A stretch of 64,000 nt of DNA from NCBI RefSeq assembly GCF_000718635.1, contig NZ_JOBF01000030.1, positions 21,503 to 85,502 on the forward strand. The letters run 5' to 3'. This stretch comes from Streptomyces varsoviensis. GTDB taxonomy: Bacteria; Actinomycetota; Actinomycetes; Streptomycetales; Streptomycetaceae. How positions within the stretch are numbered: the first letter of the stretch is position 1; each line of letters begins with the position of its first letter. The translations under genes were made by a program, and so were the position numbers. Below the pieces are notes generated by a model, which ran no database searches, was not told the origin of the DNA, and saw nothing but the letters and a program-made list of their open reading frames with translations. This document shows positions 21,503 through 30,343 of the stretch, in pieces.

Positions 21503-23110
21503 TTGCGCACTGGTGTCAAGATCGCCGTCGGCGGGACAATCGCCGCGGTGGTCGGGGTTGCCGGGTACGGCGCCTACAACATGATCGAGGGAGCTTCGGG
21601 CAGCTCGAACGCGGCGCACAGCGAACCGGCGCGCACCGGGCCGCCCAGCACGGACGAGATCCACGAGACCGCCAAGGACTTCCTCGCCGCGTGGGCGGCC
21701 GGCGACCCGGAGAAGGCGGCGGACTACACGGACAACGCGGCGCAGGCGGTGACCGCGCTCACCGGATACCGCGAGGACGCCCATGTGAAGAAGGTGTCCT
21801 TCAAACCGGGCGCCGTCGTCGGCTCCAAGGTGCCGTTCACGGTGACCGCCGAGGTCTCCTCCGGGGAGCACCACGCCACGTGGACGTACGACTCCGCGCT
21901 CACCGTGCACCGCGGCAAGAACAGCGGGCGGGCGCTCGTCGACTGGAAGCCCGCCGTGATCCACCCCAAGCTCCAGGTCGGCCAGCACCTGACGACCGGC
22001 GGCTCCCACCCCCGGATCACCGCCGTCGACCGGCACGGCAAGGAGCTGAACGACAAGGACTATCCGTCGCTCGTCGCCGTGCTCCCCCAGTTGCGGGAGA
22101 AGTTCGGGGACAAGACGGGCGGCGAGGCCGGGGTGGAGGTGTCCATCGAGCCGGACGGCCAGCACACCCTCGGCCCGACCCTGTTCACGGTCTCCAAGGG
22201 CAAGCCCGGCAAGCTCCGGACCACGCTGGACGCGGCAGCCCAGCAGGCCGCCGAGAAGGCGGTGAAGGCACAGAAGGAAGCCTCTGTGGTCGCGGTGCAG
22301 CCGAGCACCGGCGAGATCCTGGCGATCGCCAACTCCCAGAAGACCGCGTTCAACCCGGCGCTGATGGGGCAGACCGCGCCCGGCTCCACGATGAAGGTCA
22401 TCACGGCGGCGACCCTGCTGGAGCGGGGCAAGACGGCGCCCGACAAGGCGCTGCCCTGCCCCAAGTACGAGACGTACGGCATGAAGTTCCACAACGTGGA
22501 GGGCGCCGCGAACCCCGGCGCGACCTTCGCCCAGGACTTCGCGGCGTCCTGCAACACCGCCTTCATCTCGCTCGCCGAGGACATCCCGGACGACGCGGTG
22601 CCGAGCGTCGCCAAGGACGTCTTCGGCATCGGGCTGAACTGGAAGACCGGCCTCGCGACCTTTGACGGCAGCGTGCCGAGCGACAGCGGCGCGGGCAAGG
22701 CCGCCGCGATGATCGGGCAGGGGCGGGTGCAGATGAACCCGCTCACCATGGCCTCCGTCGCCGCCACCGCCCGTACCGGCTCCTTCCACCAGCCCTACAT
22801 CGTCGCGCCCTCCGTCGACGACCGCGAACTCGCCAAGGCCCCCCGGTCGCTGTCCGGTCCGGTCGCCAAGGACCTGCGGTCGATGATGAAGCTGACCGCG
22901 ACCCAGGGCACGGGCCAGGGCGCGATGGCCGGGCTCGGCTCGGACGTCGGGGCCAAGACCGGCTCCGCCGAGGTCGACAACCAGTCCCGGCCCAACGGCT
23001 GGTTCACCGCCTACCGGGGCGATGTCGCGGCCGCCGCCGTCGTCCCCAAGGGCGGCCACGGCGGCGACTCGGCCGGGCCGATCGTCGCGGCCGTACTGCG
23101 CGCCGGGTGA
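21503..23110 (+). CDS. Penicillin-binding transpeptidase (MecA_N/NTF2-like N-domain)
   Basis: This is a single-pass class B-like PBP of 535 residues. A membrane anchor (about 1-25, TGVKIAVGGTIAAVVGVAGYGAY) is followed by an NTF2-like N-domain (about 45-165), a dimerisation region, and a transpeptidase domain with STMK (Ser about 295), SCN (about 349) and KTGSAE (about 485). All three catalytic motifs are intact. The start is uncertain: TTG at 21503 has AAGGGGGG about 8 bases upstream and gives the homologue-like MRTGVK; GTG at 21479 lacks a ribosome site. It crosslinks peptidoglycan outside the membrane. Same strand as pmt, 119 bp apart. Confidence 0.9.
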   Translation: MRTGVKIAVGGTIAAVVGVAGYGAYNMIEGASGSSNAAHSEPARTGPPSTDEIHETAKDFLAAWAAGDPEKAADYTDNAAQAVTALTGYREDAHVKKVSFKPGAVVGSKVPFTVTAEVSSGEHHATWTYDSALTVHRGKNSGRALVDWKPAVIHPKLQVGQHLTTGGSHPRITAVDRHGKELNDKDYPSLVAVLPQLREKFGDKTGGEAGVEVSIEPDGQHTLGPTLFTVSKGKPGKLRTTLDAAAQQAAEKAVKAQKEASVVAVQPSTGEILAIANSQKTAFNPALMGQTAPGSTMKVITAATLLERGKTAPDKALPCPKYETYGMKFHNVEGAANPGATFAQDFAASCNTAFISLAEDIPDDAVPSVAKDVFGIGLNWKTGLATFDGSVPSDSGAGKAAAMIGQGRVQMNPLTMASVAATARTGSFHQPYIVAPSVDDRELAKAPRSLSGPVAKDLRSMMKLTATQGTGQGAMAGLGSDVGAKTGSAEVDNQSRPNGWFTAYRGDVAAAAVVPKGGHGGDSAGPIVAAVLRAG

Positions 23111-23235
23111 CGCGGCGGGGACGCGCCGGGTGACGTGCCGGGAGCCGGGGCGTGCGGACGGTGCGCCCCGCCCCGCCCCCGCCACGTGCGAAGACGGCCT
23201 CGCGTGGCCGTCACGACCGGCGCTAGCGTCGGGAT

Positions 23236-23352
23236 ATGAGCACACCTGACACCGCCCGCGCCCGATCCGCCGACGCCGCCGCCCTCCGCTTCGAGCCGCC
23301 CGCCCCGTACGCGAACGGGGCCGCCGGGGACGCCCGCGGGCGCGCCGCGTGA
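23236..23352 (+). CDS. Possible 38-residue leader ORF coupled to the permease
   Basis: An ATG at 23236 opens 38 codons (MSTPDTARARSADAAALRF...) that end in TGA overlapping the GTG start of the DMT permease (GTGA). TAGCGT lies exactly 6 bases before the ATG, the leaderless-promoter spacing seen elsewhere in the window. The permease itself has no ribosome site, so translation of this small ORF could deliver ribosomes to it. Composition is Ala/Arg-rich with no recognised motif; it may be only a leader. It is not a known family to me. Confidence 0.4.
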   Translation: MSTPDTARARSADAAALRFEPPAPYANGAAGDARGRAA

Positions 23353-24194
23353 CGCCGCTGATCGCGGCGGCGGTGCTCCTGGCCGCCATCACGCACGCCA
23401 GTTGGAACGCCATCGCCCACGGCATCAAGGACCAGCTCGTCGCCTTCACCCTGGTGAGCGGCGGCGGGGCGGTCATCGGCGCCGTACTGGCCTGCTGCAC
23501 GCCGCTGCCCGCGTCCGGGGCGTGGCCGTATCTCATCGCCTCCGCGCTGCTGCACGTCGTCTACCAGGCGCTCTTGATGCGCTCCTTCTCGCTCGGCGAC
23601 TTCGGGCAGGTGTATCCGATAGCGCGCGGCACCGCGCCGCTGGTGGTGACCGTGCTCGCGGCCGTCTTCGTCGGGGAGATGCCGGACGACTGGCAGGCGG
23701 CCGGGGTCGTGGTGGCCTCCGCCGGGCTGCTGGGCGTCGCCCTGTGGGGCATCCGCGGCGCGCGCCCGCACTGGCCGGCGATCGCCGCCGCCGTCGCCAC
23801 CGGCCTGGCCATCGCCTCGTACACGGTCGTCGACGGCGTCGGCGTACGGGCCTCGGGCACCTCGCTCGGCTACATCGCCTGGCTGATGATCCTGGAGGGC
23901 GTCGCGATACCCGCGTACGCGCTGGCCTCCCGGCGCGGCGGGCTGAGGGCGCAACTGCGGCCGTACGCGGTCCGCGGGCTGGCCGGCGGACTGCTGTCGG
24001 TCTTCGCGTACGGGCTGGTGCTGTGGGCGCAGACGCGGGCGGAGCTGGCGCCGATCGCCGCGCTGCGGGAATCGTCGATCATCGTGGGGGCGGCCATCGG
24101 GGCGCTCTTCTTCAAGGAGCGGTTCGGCGCGCCCCGGGTCGCGGCGGCGGGGCTGATGGTGGTGGGCATCGGCCTTATGCTGCACGCCAGTTGA
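23349..24194 (+). CDS. EamA/DMT superfamily permease
   Basis: This 281-residue protein has ten hydrophobic helices in two repeated EamA halves (about 1-135 and 140-281), the drug/metabolite transporter layout. Transport of a metabolite or amino acid, usually export, is expected. Substrate unknown. The start GTG at 23349 overlaps the end of a small upstream ORF by 4 bp and lacks a Shine-Dalgarno sequence, so translational coupling is likely. It is separate from the second EamA protein at 29104-30207. Confidence 0.88.
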   Translation: MTPLIAAAVLLAAITHASWNAIAHGIKDQLVAFTLVSGGGAVIGAVLACCTPLPASGAWPYLIASALLHVVYQALLMRSFSLGDFGQVYPIARGTAPLVVTVLAAVFVGEMPDDWQAAGVVVASAGLLGVALWGIRGARPHWPAIAAAVATGLAIASYTVVDGVGVRASGTSLGYIAWLMILEGVAIPAYALASRRGGLRAQLRPYAVRGLAGGLLSVFAYGLVLWAQTRAELAPIAALRESSIIVGAAIGALFFKERFGAPRVAAAGLMVVGIGLMLHAS

Positions 24195-24255
24195 GGCTCG
24201 TGCCCGTATCAGCCCGGTGGCGGCCCGACCACCGCGCGGGCCCGCCCGAACCCCG

Positions 24256-24284
24256 CCTTTTTTCAAAAAGGTGACATGTATCAC
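24256..24284. promoter_or_regulatory. Paired palindromes upstream of the LysR gene
   Basis: Two contiguous inverted repeats occur in an AT-rich patch: CCTTTTT-TC-AAAAAGG (24256-24271) and GTGA-CATGTA-TCAC (24271-24284). The first could stop the permease transcript. The second, lying about 115 bases before the LysR start, has the dyad form of a LysR-type binding site. A further dyad CATGC-CGTGT-GCATG lies near 24353-24367. Confidence 0.4.
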
Positions 24285-24398
24285 AACACCCTGCGGAGCA
24301 ACTCGCCACCCGGTGAGGGAAATGCCGGGGTTGCAGTAGTTCACTTCAAGACATGCCGTGTGCATGATCCCGGTGAAGGTTTCGGGCCAGGGGGTGCG

Positions 24399-25298
24399 AT
24401 GGAATTCCGTCAGCTGATCACGTTTCAAAAAGTGGCGTCGTTAATGAGCTTCACGCGCGCCGCCGAGGAGTTGAGCTACGCCCAGTCGAGCGTGACGAGT
24501 CAGATCCGCGCGCTGGAGACGTCGCTGGACGTCGAGCTGTTCGACCGGCTGGGCGGCCGGATCAGGCTGACGGAGGCGGGTGAGCGGCTGCTGGAGTACG
24601 CGGAGCAGATCCTCGCCCTCGCCGACGAGGCCCGCTCGGACGTCGCGGGCCGCGACGGACCGGCCGGCACGCTGGTGATCGGCACGATGGAGAGCATCAC
24701 CTCCTACCGTATGCCGCCGCTCCTGGAACTCTTCCACCACCGCTACCCCCGGCTCCAGCTCTCGCTGCGCCCCAGCCTCTGCGCGGAAACCTGCCACGCG
24801 CTGCGGCAGGGCACCTTCGACGTCGGCTTCCTCATGGAGGAGGAGACCGACCGGCCGGGCCTGGAGACGATGATGCTCGCTGAGGAGCCGCTGGTGCTGG
24901 TGGCCGCGCCCGACCACCCGATGACCGCGATGCGCGAGCTGACGCTGGACGACCTGCGGGGCGCCTCGGTGGTGGCGACGGAGGCCGGCTGCGCCTACCG
25001 CGACCTCTTCGAGGAGGAGCTGAAGGGCGCGGAGATGGCCTCGTTCCTGGAGTTCGGGACCATCGAGGCGATCAAGCGGGGGGTGATGGCCGGGCTCGGG
25101 GTCTCGCTGCTCCCGAAGATCACGGTGGCCGCCGAGCTGGCCCGCGGGGAGATGACGGTGCTGCCCTGGCAGCCGCCGTTCAAGGTCTTCACCCAACTCG
25201 CCTGGCGGCGCGGGAAGCGGCTGTCGCGCGAGATGAAGCTGTTCATCGACCAGACGGCCCGCCTCATGAAGGAGGAGCCGTCCGCCACGGCCTGCTGA
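24399..25298 (+). CDS. LysR family transcriptional regulator
   Basis: This 299-residue regulator has an N-terminal winged helix-turn-helix (about 1-60, FRQLITFQKVASLMSFTRAAEELSYAQ in pieces) and a substrate-binding domain (about 90-290) that senses a small molecule. The ATG at 24399 is favoured by GGGGGTG just upstream and by homologue length. It converges with the amino-acid biosynthetic operon ending at 25465. LysR proteins usually control adjacent or divergent genes; here the permease and the convergent operon are both candidates. A strong bidirectional terminator separates it from the operon. Confidence 0.9.
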   Translation: MEFRQLITFQKVASLMSFTRAAEELSYAQSSVTSQIRALETSLDVELFDRLGGRIRLTEAGERLLEYAEQILALADEARSDVAGRDGPAGTLVIGTMESITSYRMPPLLELFHHRYPRLQLSLRPSLCAETCHALRQGTFDVGFLMEEETDRPGLETMMLAEEPLVLVAAPDHPMTAMRELTLDDLRGASVVATEAGCAYRDLFEEELKGAEMASFLEFGTIEAIKRGVMAGLGVSLLPKITVAAELARGEMTVLPWQPPFKVFTQLAWRRGKRLSREMKLFIDQTARLMKEEPSATAC

Positions 25299-25365
25299 CC
25301 GCCGCCGCGCCCCGTGCCCGCCGGCCGCGCTGTGGCTTTCGGAGTGGTCAGGCTCACGCCCGTAC

Positions 25366-25416
25366 GGCCGAGGGGCCCCGAGACGGTCGGTCCGACCGTT
25401 CCAGGGCCCCTCGGCC
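25366..25416. terminator. Bidirectional terminator
   Basis: A 13-bp perfect stem (GGCCGAGGGGCCC with GGGCCCCTCGGCC) encloses a second perfect inverted repeat, ACGGTCGG-T-CCGACCGT (25383-25399). It sits between the converging LysR gene and the oxygenase gene and should end both transcripts. Confidence 0.75.
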
Positions 25417-25464
25417 TGTCGCTGTGGTCAATATGAATGCCTGGGTGTAGAGGGCGAATCGGTA

Positions 25465-26538
25465 TCAGTAGTGGACGCGGCGGTTCTCCGGGGTCTGGCG
25501 GTAGCGGATGCTCCACTGGTTGCGGCGGACGTACGTGCGCTGGAGCCAGCGGTCCTTGCCGTCGTAGCGGGCGGTGAACTGGGTACGGGCGTGCAGCCCC
25601 TTGCGGTTGTTGATGAGCAGCGCCTCGCCGGGCCGCAGGAAGACCTCGTGGGCGACCTCGCGGCAGGCCGACTGCACCCGGTCCAGCGCCGCCTGCGCCG
25701 CACTCGTCATGGCGCGCACTCCATTGGCCGACGAGGAGATCTCCGGGGTGTCCTCGGGGCCGCTGATGATCGCCACCGGATCGGAGAGCACCTCGGCGTC
25801 GCCGGCCACGTCCCGTACGTAACTGCCCGGCGCGTTCAGCCGGAACAGCGGGCTCCGCAGCAGTTCGATGGTGCGGTCGTCCAGCACCCGGACGATGTCC
25901 CGGGCGTCCGCGTAATGGGTGGCGGCGATCCCCTCGTGATCGGCGCGCAGGCAGCTCAGGACGAGGAAATCGGGGTTGCTGACGTCATAGCGGCCGATGA
26001 GGTCGTGAACGATGTCGTTGTGGAAATTGAGGAAGACGGTGGAGCCCTGGTTGGTCTGCGTCATGGCGCCGCCGGGCACGGGGATGACGTCGTGGACGAG
26101 CTGTCCGTTCTTCTCGGTGAGGAAGCCGACCGGCTCGCCCAGCAGCCCCGACAGCGCCAGCAGCACGCCCTCGGCCACGAAGGTCGGCTTGTCCCGGGAG
26201 GGGCCGCCGTCGCCGGGCGTCGCGGGGAGCGCGGCGTCGACGGGGAGGTTCTGCACGTAGCCGACGCCCGGGGTGTCGGTGTGCCGGCCGAAGTCGAGGA
26301 TCTCCTGGAGCAGGTCGATCGGCAGGGTGGCGAAGATCTGGTGGTACCGGGCCATCGCCCGGTCGATGTTCTCGTTCGGATCGGGTTCGGCCGCCAGTCG
26401 CCGGCCGATGGCATCGCGCACCGCGTCCGGCAGCACCATGTGTCCGAGGGTCTTGACCGGCGGCTGGGCGGCGGTGGCCGGACGGGCGCTCGGCAGGTTC
26501 TCGGCGGCGGGGCGGTTGTCGACGACGGGCGTGCTCAT
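25465..26538 (-). CDS. Fe(II)/2-oxoglutarate-dependent oxygenase (TauD / clavaminate-synthase-like)
   Basis: This 357-residue enzyme belongs to the group of free-amino-acid hydroxylases (VioC, AsnO, OrfP type). The iron facial triad is readable: His173 and Asp175 in NFHNDIV, and His316 in GLHARTQF. The 2-oxoglutarate Arg is probably Arg334 (WLQRTY). An SDPVAIISG-like loop precedes the core strands. It probably hydroxylates an amino acid or related acid at C3 or C4. It is the last gene of the operon with aspartate kinase, aspartate-semialdehyde dehydrogenase and glutamate mutase, so its substrate may be a methylaspartate- or homoserine-derived amino acid; that is inference. Confidence 0.85.
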   Translation of the reverse strand: MSTPVVDNRPAAENLPSARPATAAQPPVKTLGHMVLPDAVRDAIGRRLAAEPDPNENIDRAMARYHQIFATLPIDLLQEILDFGRHTDTPGVGYVQNLPVDAALPATPGDGGPSRDKPTFVAEGVLLALSGLLGEPVGFLTEKNGQLVHDVIPVPGGAMTQTNQGSTVFLNFHNDIVHDLIGRYDVSNPDFLVLSCLRADHEGIAATHYADARDIVRVLDDRTIELLRSPLFRLNAPGSYVRDVAGDAEVLSDPVAIISGPEDTPEISSSANGVRAMTSAAQAALDRVQSACREVAHEVFLRPGEALLINNRKGLHARTQFTARYDGKDRWLQRTYVRRNQWSIRYRQTPENRRVHY

Positions 26539-26643
26539 GGCTGTTCTCCTTCGGTTCGGATGATCGGTGCGGATGATCGTGCGAGGGAGGTGCTCAATGG
26601 GCGGTGCTAAAGGCTGAACGGGGACGGGGCGGCGGGGCCGGGC

Positions 26644-27783
26644 TCACAGCGCCCGGATGCCCTCCCGCGGTACGGGCAGCGAGTCGTGCAGCTTCTGGGC
26701 GAGTTCCTGCGCCTCGATGTCGTCGGCGGCGATGTGGGTGGTCACCCGGCTGCCCGTGATCTCGGCGACGGGGATGCCCACCGGCCGCGACTCCGGCAGG
26801 CCGTGCTGCCGCTGGAAGTGGTCGAGGTCGAGATAGCCGCCGATCAGGGCCAGGTGCGGGCCGTCCTCCAGCCGCACCGTGTCCACGCCCTGGGTGTGGA
26901 AGATGCTGTGCGCCCGGTCGGCGTCCGCGGCGTCGGCGTAGGCCAGGACGCGGGAGTGCCGGTTGAGGATGACGGCGGCGGCGGGGGCGCCCTCCGGGCC
27001 GATGACGGTGCCCTCCTCGTAGGGGGCCCGGTTGCGCCGGCAGACGAGGGTGATGCCGTGCTTCTTGGCGGTCCGCACCGCGCGGCGGTGCAGCACCTTG
27101 GCGCCGTGCAGAGACATCAGCGAGGCGGCGTCGTACGCCATCTCCCGCAGCAGCCGGACTCCGGTGACCAGGTTGGGGTCGGCGCTGTAGACGCCGTCGA
27201 CGTCGGAGTGGATCTCGCACCGGTCGGCGCCGACGGCCGCGGCGACGAGGACCGCCGAGAGGTCCGAGCTGTTCTTGCCGAGCCAGGTGGGCCGGCCCTC
27301 GCTGTCGGCGGCCTGGCCGCCGGGCACCACCACGATGTCGTGGTCCTCCAGCGCCTGCCGCAGGGGCCGCGGGTCGAGGTCGCGGACCTTGGCCCACATG
27401 TACGTGCTGTCGGTGGTCAGGCCCAGTTGGTGGCCCGCCAGCACGGTGGCCTTGAGGCCCCGCTGGTGGAGGGCGGTGGTCAGCAGGTGGGCGCTGACGG
27501 TGTCGGCGAGGGTCAGCAGTCCGGCGACGCTCGCGTCCTCGGGGTGCTCGTTGACCTGGTGGAGGCGTTCGCGCAGCCGCTCCGTCTCGCCCGGCATGGC
27601 GCTGACGACGACGGCCAGCGGCCGGCGCTCGCTCGCCGACCGGGCGGCGAGCGCCTGGGCGAGCTCCGGGTAGGACTGGTGGGTGGCGAAGGTGGAGCCA
27701 CCGAACTTCAGGGCGATGGGTGTGGCGTTCACGGGGTTCCTAGCGTTCACGGTCACGGCGGTGTCGGTCGTCTCTGCGGTCAC
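26644..27783 (-). CDS. Aspartate kinase (secondary, pathway-specific copy)
   Basis: This 379-residue amino-acid kinase has KFGGST at residues 26-31, VSAMPGET near 60, a Lys/Ser nucleotide site (GKNSSDLSA) and a DVDGVYSADP motif typical of aspartokinases. It phosphorylates the beta-carboxylate of aspartate, or here possibly 3-methylaspartate. It is shorter than normal Streptomyces aspartokinase, with a reduced C-terminal ACT region that could weaken feedback control by Lys/Thr. The GTG at 27783 overlaps the asd stop by 4 bp. Position in the glutamate mutase operon shows it is not the housekeeping copy. Confidence 0.88.
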   Translation of the reverse strand: MTAETTDTAVTVNARNPVNATPIALKFGGSTFATHQSYPELAQALAARSASERRPLAVVVSAMPGETERLRERLHQVNEHPEDASVAGLLTLADTVSAHLLTTALHQRGLKATVLAGHQLGLTTDSTYMWAKVRDLDPRPLRQALEDHDIVVVPGGQAADSEGRPTWLGKNSSDLSAVLVAAAVGADRCEIHSDVDGVYSADPNLVTGVRLLREMAYDAASLMSLHGAKVLHRRAVRTAKKHGITLVCRRNRAPYEEGTVIGPEGAPAAAVILNRHSRVLAYADAADADRAHSIFHTQGVDTVRLEDGPHLALIGGYLDLDHFQRQHGLPESRPVGIPVAEITGSRVTTHIAADDIEAQELAQKLHDSLPVPREGIRAL

Positions 27784-28823
27784 AGCACACCTCGCTCGAC
27801 GAGAGCCTCGGCGATCTGCAGGGCGTTGAGCGCCGCCCCGATGCGCACGTTGTCGGCCACGGCCCAGAGCCAGAAGGCGCGCGGGTTGGTGCGGGTCACG
27901 CGGATTCGTCCGACGTGGACGCGGTTGGGGTCGCCCGCGGTGCGCGGGGTGGGGAAGGCGCCCAACTCCTCCCGGTCGTGGACGGTGACCTCGTCGAGCG
28001 CGGCCAGGGCCCGTACCAGCTCGTCGCGGTCGACGGGGGCGTCGCACTCGATCCAGGCGGCCTCCGAGTGGCTGTTGACGACGGGCACGCGGACGCAGGT
28101 GGCGGTGATGTCCAGATGGGGCAGGCCCAGAATCTTCCGGGACTCCTGGAGCATCTTCTGTTCCTCGAAGGTGAATCCGTCGTCGAGTCTCCGGTCGATG
28201 CTGGGGATGACGTCGAAGGCCAGCGAGGGGCTGAAGGTCTTCGAGACGCCTGGGCTGTCGGGGTCCTCCAGGACGGTCCGGACGCCCTCGCGCAGCTCGT
28301 CGATGCCCGAGTAGCCCGCGCCGGAGGCCGCTTGGTACGTGCTGACGACGGCCTGCCGGATGCCCCAGCGGTCCTCCACCGCCCGCAACAGGCGGACCAG
28401 GGGGATGGTGGAGCAGTTGGGGTTGGCGATGATGCCGCTGGCCGGGCGCTGTTCGAGCTCGTGGGCGTTGACCTGGGGGACGACCAGGGGCGTGGCCGGG
28501 TCCATCCGGAAGGCGCTGGTGTTGTCGATGACCAGCGCCCCCTGGGCGACCGCCTTGGGCACCCAGGTGGTGGAGACGGAGCCGCCGGCCGAGAAGAAGG
28601 CGACGTCGGTGCGGGAGAAGTCGAAGCCGTCGAGGTCGTGCACCCGGTGGTCGCGGCCCTCCACGCTCACCTCGCGGCCGGCGGAGCGGGCGGAGGCGAC
28701 GAGGTCGATGGCGCGGTAGCGGAAGCCGCGCTCCTCGATGAGCTGGATGAGGGTGGTGCCGACGACGCCGGTGGCGCCGACGAGTGCGATGCGGGGGGCT
28801 GTGGTGTCGTTGACGAGCGGCAT
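27780..28823 (-). CDS. asd: Aspartate-semialdehyde dehydrogenase (secondary copy)
   Basis: This 347-residue enzyme has an N-terminal NADP Rossmann motif (VGATGVVGTT), catalytic Cys137 in ANPNCSTIP, and the C-terminal His region (RVPVVNSHSEAAW). It reduces an acyl phosphate to the semialdehyde, the step after aspartokinase, with which it is translationally coupled. If 3-methylaspartate is used, the product would be 3-methylaspartate semialdehyde. A housekeeping asd is expected elsewhere in the genome. The ATG at 28823 has AGGAGGAC 8 bases before it. Confidence 0.92.
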   Translation of the reverse strand: MPLVNDTTAPRIALVGATGVVGTTLIQLIEERGFRYRAIDLVASARSAGREVSVEGRDHRVHDLDGFDFSRTDVAFFSAGGSVSTTWVPKAVAQGALVIDNTSAFRMDPATPLVVPQVNAHELEQRPASGIIANPNCSTIPLVRLLRAVEDRWGIRQAVVSTYQAASGAGYSGIDELREGVRTVLEDPDSPGVSKTFSPSLAFDVIPSIDRRLDDGFTFEEQKMLQESRKILGLPHLDITATCVRVPVVNSHSEAAWIECDAPVDRDELVRALAALDEVTVHDREELGAFPTPRTAGDPNRVHVGRIRVTRTNPRAFWLWAVADNVRIGAALNALQIAEALVERGVL

Positions 28824-28877
28824 GGTGTCCTCCTCGGACGTCGGGGCTCTGAGGTGCGTGGGGCTCTGTGCGGGTCC

Positions 28878-29002
28878 TTCTCAGACGGTGGTGCGGGGGT
28901 CTTCGGGTGGTGGTGCGGGGCTTTCGGGTGGTGGTGCGGGGCTTTCGGGTGAGGGTGCGGGGCTTTCGGCTGGGGGTGCGGGCTCTCAGCCTGCGGTGCG
29001 CG
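28878..29002. repeat. 21-bp tandem repeat array
   Basis: Five to six imperfect copies of a 21-base unit lie here; two (28921-28941, 28942-28962) are CTTTCGGGTG-G/AGGGTGCGGGG. They fill the gap between asd and the EamA exporter gene. One minus-strand frame would read repeated PHHHPKA but has no start signal, so it is treated as non-coding. No hairpin is obvious. Such G-rich repeats could vary in copy number between strains. Confidence 0.7.
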
Positions 29003-29103
29003 ATATCGGTGGGCAGTGCGGGTTTCTTGGGCGGTGATGCGTTTGCTGAGCCAGGTGGTGCGGGCGGCGCCTGCGGGTCCTTCTCCGGGCCCGCGGGCCC
29101 CGT

Positions 29104-30207
29104 TCAGCCGTTGGTGCGCCTGGCGGCGGGGGTGCTGGGGGCCTCGGCCCGGAGGGCCTTGGCGGCGGCGGGCTCGTAGCCGGCCGGGGTGCGGCGCAGC
29201 CGGGGGTGCCAGCCGAGGTTGATGCCGAGCGAGGCGCCGACGATGAGCGGGATGCCCAGGGCCTGGATCCAACTGATGTGGTGTCCGTAGACGGCCCAGT
29301 CGGCGACCATGGCGGCGGCCGGGTAGATGAAGGCCAGGACGGCGATCTTCGAGGTGGGCAGCTTCTGGTAGGCGGAGTACATCAGGACGTACATGACGCC
29401 GGTGTGGATGAGGCCGAGGCCGACCAGCCAGGCCCAGCCGCTGCCGAAGTGCGCGCTCTCGCTCAGGGTGGCGAAGGGGAGCAGCAGCGGGATGCCGAGG
29501 ACGACCTGGACGAGGGCGATCAGGTGCGGCTTGACGCCGGTGACGCGCTTGGTGATGACGGTGGACAGGCCGTAGAAGAGGGCCGCCAGGAGCGCGTAGC
29601 CGAGGCCGATCATGTACGTGCTGCCGCCGCGGAGGTCGGACGAGGAGACGCCGGCGACCAGGATGAGTCCGATGAACGCGACGGCCAGCCAGCCGGCCTT
29701 GTGCGCGGTGATCTTGTCGCGGAAGAGGATGGCGCCCAGGAGCACCACGAAGAACGGCTGTGTGTGGTAGACGACGGTCGCCACCGAGATCGAGGTGGCC
29801 TGGTAGGACTCGAACAGGAACGCCCAGTTGAAGACGATGAACACACCGCCGAGCGCGGCGAGTCCGAGCTTCTTGGGGGTGAAGCCGTGGTTCTTGAAGA
29901 GGCCGCGGATCAGGCAGTAGAGGCCGAGGAAGACGGCGCCGAAGACGCAGCGGAAGAAGACCACGTTGAACGGTGAGGCGCCGGACTGCACGACGAAGAC
30001 GCCGAGGGTGCCGGACAGGAGCATCGCGGCGGTGAGCTCGATGGCTCCGCGCGACTCCTTGTGCGCCGGGGCGGCGGCGGGCGCGGGCGCCGACGCCGAT
30101 GCTGGTGCGGCCGGTGCGGACGCGGCCGGTGCGGACGCTGGTGCGGGCGCCGCCGGTGCCGACGGTGTCGCCGTCGACGCCGGGGAGGGCGTGGTTGACG
30201 TGCTCAT
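29104..30207 (-). CDS. EamA/DMT superfamily exporter
   Basis: This 367-residue protein has an unusual 50-residue N-terminus of only Ala, Pro, Ser and Thr, then ten transmembrane helices in two EamA halves (about 55-190 and 195-345). DMT proteins of this type export amino acids or metabolites. Within the operon of glutamate mutase and aspartate-pathway enzymes it is the natural candidate to export the product and protect the producer. The ATG at 30207 is preceded by GAAGGAG 5 bases away. Confidence 0.88.
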   Translation of the reverse strand: MSTSTTPSPASTATPSAPAAPAPASAPAASAPAAPASASAPAPAAAPAHKESRGAIELTAAMLLSGTLGVFVVQSGASPFNVVFFRCVFGAVFLGLYCLIRGLFKNHGFTPKKLGLAALGGVFIVFNWAFLFESYQATSISVATVVYHTQPFFVVLLGAILFRDKITAHKAGWLAVAFIGLILVAGVSSSDLRGGSTYMIGLGYALLAALFYGLSTVITKRVTGVKPHLIALVQVVLGIPLLLPFATLSESAHFGSGWAWLVGLGLIHTGVMYVLMYSAYQKLPTSKIAVLAFIYPAAAMVADWAVYGHHISWIQALGIPLIVGASLGINLGWHPRLRRTPAGYEPAAAKALRAEAPSTPAARRTNG

Positions 30208-30343
30208 GCCATACTCCTTCTCTGGGGGTGATACGGGTCGGGGAACAGCGGGTTTCAGGGGTGGTGGTGCGGGTGGTGCGGCCCTGGCCCGGCGGGCGTC
30301 ACGTGCCTCGCCTGACGGGGCGTCACATTTGGGGTCCGCGCGG

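Noticed and set aside
28667..29272. Minus-strand frame with PHHHPKA repeats
   Set aside because: It overlaps the start of asd and the end of the exporter gene, has no ribosome site, and arises from the 21-bp repeat.
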